Source: an uncultured Collinsella sp. (GTDB lineage Bacteria; Actinomycetota; Coriobacteriia; Coriobacteriales; Coriobacteriaceae). Taken from it: a stretch of DNA of 19,577 nt. The stretch lies in the NCBI GenBank assembly GCA_900546105.1, contig URBP01000035.1, forward strand, positions 1 to 19,577, given 5' to 3'. A program made the translations under genes and the position numbers. The notes below the pieces were generated by a model. It had not been told where the DNA came from. It was given only the letters and a program-made list of their open reading frames with translations, and did no database searches. Below, in pieces: positions 13,282 to 19,577 of the stretch (position 1 is the stretch's first letter; each line of letters opens with the position of its first letter).

Positions 13282-15729
13282 ATGCCGAGCAAAATCGAAA
13301 AGAAGCAAAAGGCTGCCAAGTTGCGCAAGCCGCCGCGTGATTTTTCGTATACGCAAAACCGAGAGCTTAGCTGGCTGCGCTTTGATAACCGCGTGCTTGA
13401 CGAGGCATTCGACGAGACCGTTCCTTTGTTCGAGCGTCTAAAGTTCGTGTCGATCTTCGAGTCCAACCTCGACGAGTTTCTCATGGTGCGCGTGGGCGGC
13501 CTGTCCGACCTGGCAGAACTCAAAAAACAGCCCGTGGACAACAAGAGTAATATGACCGCCTCTGAACAGGTCGATGCCGTCATGGCAGAGCTGCCCGGGC
13601 TCCTTACCCGCTGGGAGACCATCTTCAAGAGCATCGAAGGCAAGCTCGACGCCCTGGGCGTTCACCGCGCTCGCATCGACTCGCTTACGCCCGAGGAACG
13701 CACCTTTGTCACCCGCTACTTCCAGGCCTACGTGTCGCCGGTCATCTCGCCGTTGGTCATTGACCCGCGCCACCCCTTCCCCAACCTGCGCAACGGCGCA
13801 CTCTATCTAGCTTGCGGACTGGACGGTGTCACGGACGAGGAGAGCCTGCTGGGCCTTATCGAGATTCCCGCCTCGATGAACCGCGTGGTCGAGATCCCCT
13901 CGCCCGCCGGCACCTACTCCTACATCTTGCTCGAGGACGTCATTCTCGCCTGCCTGGACAGCTGCTTTGGCTCCTATAAGCCGCTCGACCGCGCTCTGAT
14001 CCGCGTCACCCGCAATGCCGATATCGACCCGGACGGCGAGGGCGTCGAGGAGGAAGAGGATTACCGCCAGCACATGAAGCGCATCCTCAAGAAGCGTCTG
14101 CGCCTGCAACCGGTGGTGCTTGCCGTCTCCGGTTCGCTCGAGAAGGCGACGCTCAAGACCATCCGCAAAGCGCTCGAGCTTTCGCGCCGCTCGGTTTTTA
14201 CCTGCGATATCCCGCTCGACCTGGGCTACGTCTTTGGCATCGAGGGCAAAATTCCCGAGCACCTGCGCAACGAGCTCCTCTTTACGCCGTTTAAGCCGCA
14301 GCCCAACCCCACCATCGACATGTCCCGCTCCATTCGCGAGCAGGTGCTGCAGGGCGACAAGTTGCTTTTTTACCCCTACGAGGCCATGAATCCGTTCCTG
14401 GACCTGGTACACGAGGCCGCATACGACCCCGAGTGCATCTCGCTGCGCATCACGCTCTACCGCGTGGCCAAGCAGAGCCGCCTGTGCGAGTCGTTGATCG
14501 ATGCCGCCGAGAACGGCAAAGAGGTCACGGTGCTCATGGAGCTCCGCGCGCGCTTTGACGAGCAAAATAACATCGAGTGGGCAGAGCGTCTGGAAGAAGC
14601 GGGCTGCACCGTCATCTATGGCTCCGAGGGTTTTAAATGCCACTCAAAGATCTGCCAGCTTACCTATCGCGAGGGTATGGCGCTCACCCGACTCACGCTT
14701 TTGGGTACCGGCAACTTTAACGAGAAGACGGCCAAGCTCTACAGCGACTTTATGCTCATGACCGCCCATCCCGGCATCGGCGAAGACGCCAACCTGTTCT
14801 TCCGCAACCTGTCGCTGGGCAACCTGCGCGGCGACTACCGCTTTTTGGGCGTGGCGCCCGTCGGCCTTAAGCCGCTCATCATGCGCGGTCTGGACCGCGA
14901 GATACAACGTGCGCTCGCCGGCGAGCCCGCCCGCGTGTTCTTTAAGCTCAACTCGCTGACCGACCGCGAGGTCATCGACAAGATCTCCGAGGCATCGTGT
15001 GCCGGCGTGCGCGTGGACATGATCATCCGCGGCATCTCGTGCCTGAAGCCCAACATTGCGGGCAAGACCGAAAACGTGCACGTACGTTCTATCGTCGGAC
15101 GTTTCTTGGAGCACGCGCGCGTCTATGCCTTCGGCGTGGACTCGGACATGATCTACCTGAGTTCTGCCGACATGATGACGCGCAACACCGAGCATCGCGT
15201 GGAGATCGCCTTCCCCGTGCTCGACCCCACCTGCCGCGCGCTAGTGCACGAGTACATGGGTGTGCAGCTGCGCGACAACGTGAAGGCACGTAGCCTGACG
15301 AGCGACGGCACCTGGGTTCCCGTAGAGCGAAAAGAGGGTGAGAAGCCCTTTAACTCGCAGGAGTTCCTGTTGGAGCGCGCTTATCGCAACGCCGAGTCCG
15401 CAGCCGTGGCTTCGGAGCCCGTCGCCAAAGCAAAACCGGAATCCGCACCTGTTCTGGGTCCCAAGCCCGAGCCACAGCCGGCAGCCCCTAAGGTACAGAA
15501 GGTCCAGGCGACCGTCATCGAGCCCGACCTGGAGCCCGAGCCCGAGCCCGAGCATGCGCCCCAGCCTCAGCCGCAGACCGCCAAGCCCGCGCCCCAGGCA
15601 AGCGCCCGCCGCGAGAAACCCGCCGGCAAGACCAAAGCCATCGAGCGCCATCGCCCCGGTCGCGTGCGCATGGGCTTGGGCCTAATCGGCCTAGGACTCA
15701 AGACGCTCATTACCGGCAAGACGAAATAG
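13282..15729 (+). CDS. ppk1: Polyphosphate kinase 1 with extended C-terminal tail
   Basis: Polyphosphate kinase reversibly builds polyphosphate from ATP. Of 815 aa, about 1-700 matches the usual length with N, head, C1 and C2 domains. It opens with NRELSWLRFDNRVL. The autophosphorylated histidine is His454 in FKCHSKICQL, and the second conserved histidine is His611 in RFLEHARVYAF; LLGTGNFNEKTAKLYSDF is also typical. Residues 710-785 are an added Pro/Glu/Ala/Lys-rich tail with an EPEPEPE run, ending in a basic glycine-leucine segment (RMGLGLIGLGLKTLI, 796-810) that could form an amphipathic membrane-binding helix. The start at 13282 is taken for the GGA 9 nt upstream; ATG 13276 or TTG 13240 are alternatives. 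It is a single-gene unit ended by a terminator. Confidence 0.96.
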   Translation: MPSKIEKKQKAAKLRKPPRDFSYTQNRELSWLRFDNRVLDEAFDETVPLFERLKFVSIFESNLDEFLMVRVGGLSDLAELKKQPVDNKSNMTASEQVDAVMAELPGLLTRWETIFKSIEGKLDALGVHRARIDSLTPEERTFVTRYFQAYVSPVISPLVIDPRHPFPNLRNGALYLACGLDGVTDEESLLGLIEIPASMNRVVEIPSPAGTYSYILLEDVILACLDSCFGSYKPLDRALIRVTRNADIDPDGEGVEEEEDYRQHMKRILKKRLRLQPVVLAVSGSLEKATLKTIRKALELSRRSVFTCDIPLDLGYVFGIEGKIPEHLRNELLFTPFKPQPNPTIDMSRSIREQVLQGDKLLFYPYEAMNPFLDLVHEAAYDPECISLRITLYRVAKQSRLCESLIDAAENGKEVTVLMELRARFDEQNNIEWAERLEEAGCTVIYGSEGFKCHSKICQLTYREGMALTRLTLLGTGNFNEKTAKLYSDFMLMTAHPGIGEDANLFFRNLSLGNLRGDYRFLGVAPVGLKPLIMRGLDREIQRALAGEPARVFFKLNSLTDREVIDKISEASCAGVRVDMIIRGISCLKPNIAGKTENVHVRSIVGRFLEHARVYAFGVDSDMIYLSSADMMTRNTEHRVEIAFPVLDPTCRALVHEYMGVQLRDNVKARSLTSDGTWVPVERKEGEKPFNSQEFLLERAYRNAESAAVASEPVAKAKPESAPVLGPKPEPQPAAPKVQKVQATVIEPDLEPEPEPEHAPQPQPQTAKPAPQASARREKPAGKTKAIERHRPGRVRMGLGLIGLGLKTLITGKTK

Positions 15730-15739
15730 ACGTTTGTAG

Positions 15740-15784
15740 AAGCGCCCCGTATTTGAGGAAAGCCTCGGATGCGGGGCGCTTTTC
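15740..15784 (+). terminator. Intrinsic terminator after ppk1
   Basis: AAGCGCCCCG...GAGG pairs with CCTC...CGGGGCGCTT over 19 positions, with three U-G wobbles and an AAAG loop, then TTTT. It begins 10 nt after the stop codon. Confidence 0.92.
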
Positions 15785-15829
15785 CCTGCTACCATGGTGC
15801 GAACAACAACGCGAATGACAGGCAGGAAT

Positions 15830-17143
15830 ATGAAGCTCACTATAGAATCGATGACCTACGGCGCCGATGGGCTGGCGCACGCCGACAACGGCAAGGCCGT
15901 CTTTGTGCAGGGTGCCGTGGCAGGCGACACCGTCGAGGCCGAGGTCGTACAGGACGGCAAGTCGTTCATGCGCGCCCGCACCACCGAGATTCTGGAGCCA
16001 AGCCCCGATCGCATTCAGCCTCCCTGCCCCTTCGTGGGCATCTGCGGCGGCTGCTCGTGGGGCAATCTCTCGCGCACGGCACAGCTCGCCGCCAAAGAGC
16101 AAAACCTGCGCTCCACACTCGAGCGCATCGGCAAGTTCGCTCCTGAGCAGGTCGATGAGTTACTACGGCCCATCCGCCACGCCAAGGACGACTGGGGCTA
16201 CCGCAATAAAATCGAGCTCGAACCGACTGTCGTCAACGGTCGCGTGCGCCTTGGCATACACGGTGTCGACCCCAGCAAAATCGTGACCGTCGATGCGTGC
16301 CCGCTGTTCGACAAGCGCTTCCCGAAGGCGCTCAAATCGGTCGTCGGCGCACTCAACTATCTAAGCGGTAGCCATGACTTGGGACTCGAACGCGTGGGCA
16401 TTCGCGCATCGCGCCGCACCAAGGCACTCGAGGTCGCACTCTGGACGCCCACAGGCTCTTTTCCGCGCTCGCAGGTCTCCCGCGTGCTGGCGGACGCCGC
16501 TCATCCCACGAGCATCGTGCGTGTGATGAGCAAGGGCGAGAAGAAGGCGCGCCGCGTCTCCAAAGTCGAGATGCTCGCCGGAGAGGGCTCGTGGACCGAG
16601 AATATCGCCGAGGGCCAGATGCGCTTATCTGCCCCGTCGTTTTTCCAGGTCAACACCAAGGGTGCCGAGATTTTGATCGAGCTTGTCATGGACGCCCTCG
16701 ACCCGCAGGAAGACGAACTTGCCGTGGACCTGTACTGCGGCGCCGGCACCTTTACCCTTCCGCTCGCCCGCCGCTGCGATTTTGTCGCCGCCGTCGAGGC
16801 CTACGGCCCGGCCGTGCGCGATCTACGCCGCAACCTGGAGATCAACAAGCTCGATAACGTCGACGTCATCGGCGGCGACGCGGTGCGCGAGTTCCCCGAT
16901 CAGGACGCCGATGTCCTGGTAGTCGATCCACCGCGCGCAGGCTTGGCACCCGAGGCCATCGACCTCATCGCGAGCACGAGTGCCCGTGATGTCGCCTACG
17001 TGAGTTGCGACCCGGCGACTCTGGCCCGCGACCTCAAGCGCTTTGTCGAAAAAGGCACCTTCTCCCCCGTCAAGATCACGCCAGTCGACCTGTTCCCACA
17101 GACCTTCCACTGCGAAACCGTCGTCCACCTCAGGCGCAACTAG
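15830..17143 (+). CDS. rlmD: TrmA/RlmD-type 23S rRNA m5U methyltransferase
   Basis: Class I SAM-dependent RNA uracil-C5 methyltransferase, 437 aa. An N-terminal TRAM-like domain (1-55) precedes four cysteines expected to hold a [4Fe-4S] cluster: Cys66, Cys72, Cys75 (CPFVGICGGC) and Cys157 (DACPLF). The C-terminal Rossmann domain shows FFQVN (271-275), the SAM loop DLYCGAGTF (300-308), DPPRAGL (366-372), nucleophile Cys393 in VSCDPATLARDL and the base Glu429 in FHCETVVHL. AGGA before ATG 15830 fixes the start; an upstream in-frame ATG at 15794 lacks a ribosome site. The target is probably U1939 of 23S rRNA, but in some Gram-positives one such enzyme also methylates U747, so the exact site is uncertain. 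Confidence 0.9.
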   Translation: MKLTIESMTYGADGLAHADNGKAVFVQGAVAGDTVEAEVVQDGKSFMRARTTEILEPSPDRIQPPCPFVGICGGCSWGNLSRTAQLAAKEQNLRSTLERIGKFAPEQVDELLRPIRHAKDDWGYRNKIELEPTVVNGRVRLGIHGVDPSKIVTVDACPLFDKRFPKALKSVVGALNYLSGSHDLGLERVGIRASRRTKALEVALWTPTGSFPRSQVSRVLADAAHPTSIVRVMSKGEKKARRVSKVEMLAGEGSWTENIAEGQMRLSAPSFFQVNTKGAEILIELVMDALDPQEDELAVDLYCGAGTFTLPLARRCDFVAAVEAYGPAVRDLRRNLEINKLDNVDVIGGDAVREFPDQDADVLVVDPPRAGLAPEAIDLIASTSARDVAYVSCDPATLARDLKRFVEKGTFSPVKITPVDLFPQTFHCETVVHLRRN

Positions 17144-17250
17144 CCACTTAATCATTGCTCAGAGAAATCATTGGGAGATCGAGCGTGGCAAGCGGGGGTC
17201 TTCGGGGTATAAGACGGCTAATTGTATGCCGCCCTATGAAAGGAACTCTC

Positions 17251-17793
17251 ATGCCCAGCGTTGCCGTTCTCGCCGCCGATGGTTTTGAAACTATTGAATG
17301 CCTGACCATGGTCGACGTCATGCGTCGCGGCGGCGTGCGCGCCACGCTCGTCTCGATCATGCCCACACGCGAGGTCGTGAGCTCGCTGCAGATTCCCGTG
17401 ACCTGCGATGCGCTCTTTGACGAAATCAACTTTGAGGAGTACGACTGCATCGTGCTGCCTGGCGGCCTGCCCGGAGCCACCAACTTGCGCGCCGACCAGC
17501 GTGTCTGCGATGTAGTCTGCGAGTTCGCCGCAACCAAGCACGTTGCCGCCATCTGCGCCGCCCCGTTTATCCTGGGCGAGCTTGGTCTGCTCGAGGGACG
17601 CCGCGCCACGTGCTTCCCCGGCTTTGAGAAGAGCTTCCCCGAGGGTGCTTATACCGGCGAGAAGGTCACGCAAGACGGCAACATCATCACTGCCAGCGGC
17701 ATGGCACAGTCACTTCCCTTTGCCTTGGAGCTGCTGCGCACACTCGCCGGCGACAAGGCCGTCGAGAAGGTTGCCGAGGGCATCCAGCTATGA
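17251..17793 (+). CDS. DJ-1/PfpI family protein
   Basis: A 180-aa protein of the DJ-1/ThiJ/PfpI superfamily, close to YajL and human DJ-1 in length. The conserved acidic partner is Glu13 in ADGFETIE and the nucleophilic elbow cysteine is Cys102 in AAICAAPFILGE. Family members have been assigned glyoxalase-III or protein-repair activities; which applies here is open. AAAGGA about 7 nt before ATG 17251 fixes the start; the frame stays open upstream to 17155 without a ribosome site or conserved sequence. Its stop overlaps the start of the Maf gene (ATGA), so the two are translationally coupled. The 107-nt gap before it contains a TATAAG near 17210 that may be a -10 box. Confidence 0.92.
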   Translation: MPSVAVLAADGFETIECLTMVDVMRRGGVRATLVSIMPTREVVSSLQIPVTCDALFDEINFEEYDCIVLPGGLPGATNLRADQRVCDVVCEFAATKHVAAICAAPFILGELGLLEGRRATCFPGFEKSFPEGAYTGEKVTQDGNIITASGMAQSLPFALELLRTLAGDKAVEKVAEGIQL

Positions 17794-18371
17794 TTTTGGC
17801 TTCGCAATCGCCGCGCCGCATAGAGCTGATGCGCGAGGCGGGCTATGACGTTCGCGTAATTCCCGCAGATATCGACGAAACGCCTTTTGATGGCGAAGCT
17901 CCGCTTACGCTTGTCGAACGCTTGGCACGCGCCAAAGCCGCTGCCGTTGCCTCCGAGCACGCCGAACCCAACGAGCTGACTGTCGCAGCCGATACCATTG
18001 TCACCTTTGACGGGCAAATTTTGGGCAAGCCGGCAGACGAGGACGAGGCACGCACCATGCTCCGCGAGCTTTCGGGCCGCACGCACCAGGTGGCAACCGG
18101 CGTCTGCATCGTTAAAGCCGGCGACGCTGCAGCTCCGCATGCCGCCGAAAGTCTGTCGTTTGTCGATGTGACCGACGTGACGTTCTATGAGCTTACCGAG
18201 GAGCAGATTGGGCACTATGTTGCCTCCGGCGAACCCATGGACAAGGCCGGAGCCTACGGTATCCAGGGCACAGGCGGCCGCATGCTCGTGCATGACATTT
18301 CGGGCGACTTCTACAACGTGGTGGGCTTACCCATCGCTCGCGTCGCACGCGCGATTCAAAAACTCTCGTAA
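17790..18371 (+). CDS. maf: Maf family nucleoside triphosphate pyrophosphatase
   Basis: A Maf/YhdE-type enzyme of 193 aa that removes pyrophosphate from non-canonical or excess nucleotides. It opens with the signature ILASQSPRR (2-10), followed by ADTIV with Asp68 as the likely metal ligand and base, GKP at 79-81, and the late motif DKAGAYGIQG. This last motif resembles the dTTP/UTP pyrophosphatase (YhdE) branch, not the m7GTP (YceF) branch. The ATG overlaps the DJ-1 stop as ATGA and has no strong ribosome site of its own, so coupling is expected. Both proteins fit a housecleaning or damage-control theme, which is inference. Confidence 0.94.
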   Translation: MILASQSPRRIELMREAGYDVRVIPADIDETPFDGEAPLTLVERLARAKAAAVASEHAEPNELTVAADTIVTFDGQILGKPADEDEARTMLRELSGRTHQVATGVCIVKAGDAAAPHAAESLSFVDVTDVTFYELTEEQIGHYVASGEPMDKAGAYGIQGTGGRMLVHDISGDFYNVVGLPIARVARAIQKLS

Positions 18372-18471
18372 TTGCATCTGGCGCTGGGTATCCCCCGGCG
18401 CCTACAATTTTGCCGTACCGTACGGATCCCGACCGAGCATAAGGCCCGGCGGAAAACCGATAGGAGAAAAC

Positions 18472-19473
18472 ATGGACACACTGGTCGAAGCCATTGACGT
18501 TTGCGATGTCGATGGCTTTTGCTTTGGCAACTATACAGACGAGGAGGCCGGCACCGGCTGCACCGTAATCGTGGCGCCCGAGGGTGCCACCGGCGGCGTT
18601 GACGTACGTGGTGGCGCTCCCGCTTCGCGCGAGACCGATCTGCTGCGTCCCGAGAACACCGTCGATAAGGTCCACGCCGTCTGCCTTTCGGGCGGTTCGG
18701 CCTTTGGTCTCGAAGCGGCAAGCGGCGTGGCCCGCGAACTCGAGAGCCGCGGCATCGGCCTGCCCGTCGGCCCCACGCAGGTGCCCATCGTGTGTTCCAG
18801 CTGTATCTTCGACCTCGCCTTTGGCGATCCCACCGTGCGTCCCGACATTGAGGCCGGTATCGCCGCCGTGCGCGAGGCGCTCGACCATACCCCCACCACA
18901 CTCGATCAGGGCAATGTAGGTGCCGGCACCGGCGCCACCGTAGGCAAGCTCATGGGGCCCGCCACCTGCATGAAGGCTGGCCTTGGAGCTGCTGCCGTGG
19001 CACTCGGCACCGTCAAGGTGGGCGCCGTGGTCTCGGTCAACGCCTGTGGCAACGTGGTCGACCCGACCACCGGCGAGTGGGTGGCCGGCATGCGCGCCGC
19101 AGCCGATAGCGACCAGATCGTCGACATGGAGCACGCCGCCCTTGCCGCCGCCGGCTCTATGAAAATGCCACTCGACCGCACCAACACCACCATCAGCTGC
19201 ATCGTCACCAATGTGGAGCTCACTAAGGCACAAGCCACCAAGGTCTCTCAGATGGCCGCAGACGCCTACGCACACGCCATCCGTCCCACGCACACCACCA
19301 ACGATGGCGACACCATCTACACCCTCGCCAGCGGCAAACTGGGTGCCCAGGCAAGCGCCGCCGTTCCCCTAGACCTGCTGGGCATGCTCGCCGTAAGGGC
19401 TTTGCAAACCGCCATCGTAAACGGAGCCAAAACCGCCAAAACCTCCCACGGCATCCCAGGTGCTGCGAAGTAA
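18472..19473 (+). CDS. P1 family peptidase (DmpA/S58-like)
   Basis: A 333-aa member of the P1/DmpA family, N-terminal nucleophile hydrolases related to L-aminopeptidase/D-esterase that cut themselves into two chains. Family-typical stretches are CLSGGSAFGLEAASGV (71-86), the Gly-rich NVGAGTGATVGKLMG (148-162) and VSVNACGNVVDP (188-198). DRTNTTISCIVTN (235-247) is where, from memory of the family, self-cleavage exposes a Ser/Thr nucleophile, here probably Thr239 or Thr240. The late LTKAQATKVSQMA and DGDTIYTLASG are also characteristic. No signal peptide is seen. The start at 18472 is chosen for TAGGAG 6 nt upstream; the frame stays open to 18187, but that part overlaps maf. The natural substrate is unknown. 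Confidence 0.93.
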   Translation: MDTLVEAIDVCDVDGFCFGNYTDEEAGTGCTVIVAPEGATGGVDVRGGAPASRETDLLRPENTVDKVHAVCLSGGSAFGLEAASGVARELESRGIGLPVGPTQVPIVCSSCIFDLAFGDPTVRPDIEAGIAAVREALDHTPTTLDQGNVGAGTGATVGKLMGPATCMKAGLGAAAVALGTVKVGAVVSVNACGNVVDPTTGEWVAGMRAAADSDQIVDMEHAALAAAGSMKMPLDRTNTTISCIVTNVELTKAQATKVSQMAADAYAHAIRPTHTTNDGDTIYTLASGKLGAQASAAVPLDLLGMLAVRALQTAIVNGAKTAKTSHGIPGAAK

Positions 19474-19531
19474 TCTCACTCGACCGTCGGCCGGAGGCGG
19501 GCGGGCATTACGTTTGCTGCTCTACAGTCCT

Positions 19532-19570
19532 ATGCAAGACGAAGGCCACATTAAGTGGCCTTCTTTGCAT
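19532..19570 (+). terminator. Stem-loop terminator after the P1 peptidase
   Basis: GAAGGCCAC/GTGGCCTTC (9 bp, ATTAA loop) is extended by outer ATGCAA/TTGCAT arms. The right side reads TTCTTTGC, a modest U-tract. It lies about 60 nt past the stop codon. Confidence 0.65.
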
Positions 19571-19577
19571 GCGGAGC

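Noticed and set aside
13078..13356. Minus-strand frame of 92 codons with hydrophobic stretches, upstream of ppk
   Set aside because: It starts inside the ppk coding region on the opposite strand and has no convincing ribosome site; hydrophobicity follows from AT-rich sequence.
18187..18471. Upstream extension of the P1 peptidase frame
   Set aside because: It overlaps maf in another frame and the ATG at 18472 has a strong TAGGAG site at the right spacing.
1..19577. CRISPR array, tRNA, rRNA or prophage genes
   Set aside because: No regularly spaced repeat series, cloverleaf or rRNA-like stretch, or phage structural gene was seen; the XerD protein is a housekeeping-type recombinase next to pyrG, not an integrase at an attachment site.

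Overview
The window looks like chromosome from a high-GC Gram-positive anaerobe of the class Coriobacteriia, most likely Collinsella. This rests on codon use, strong AGGAGG-type ribosome sites, the xerD-pyrG pairing, a DUF1846 protein and an arginine deiminase locus with a YfcC-type carrier. The genus is inferred from general knowledge; no search was run.

Left part (1-5151, all minus strand): a XerD-type tyrosine recombinase directly follows pyrG (CTP synthase) and ends at a strong terminator. Next come a small winged-helix regulator with its own terminator and a DUF1846 protein with its own promoter and terminator. The 530-bp gap 5152-5681 has no convincing gene. It holds a run of stem-loops, including an imperfect 30-bp inverted repeat and a nested three-tier hairpin of about 100 nt.

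Middle part (5682-12852, minus strand), in transcription order: arcA copy 2, a PLP-dependent class I/II aminotransferase, arcA copy 1, arcB (ornithine carbamoyltransferase) and a YfcC/DcuC-family carrier that is probably the arginine/ornithine antiporter. Together these would import arginine, deiminate it to citrulline, split citrulline to ornithine and carbamoyl phosphate, and export ornithine. Carbamate kinase (arcC), needed for the ATP-yielding step, is not in the window. The two arcA copies lie in a 1370-bp direct repeat with no base difference seen. Beyond that block the upstream sequences are diverged, but short islands stay at matching distances, including a 21-bp-spaced pair of CCGTTC boxes. 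This points to an older duplication whose coding block has been kept identical by gene conversion, with a shared, undescribed regulator site. A second 21-bp-spaced pair of the same box lies between the aminotransferase and arcA copy 1.

Right part (13282-19577, plus strand): polyphosphate kinase 1 with an unusual Pro/Glu-rich tail and terminal amphipathic segment, an RlmD/TrmA-type iron-sulfur RNA methyltransferase, a DJ-1/PfpI protein overlapping a Maf nucleotide pyrophosphatase by ATGA, and a P1-family (DmpA-like) peptidase closed by a stem-loop terminator. No tRNA, rRNA, CRISPR array, transposase or prophage gene was seen.
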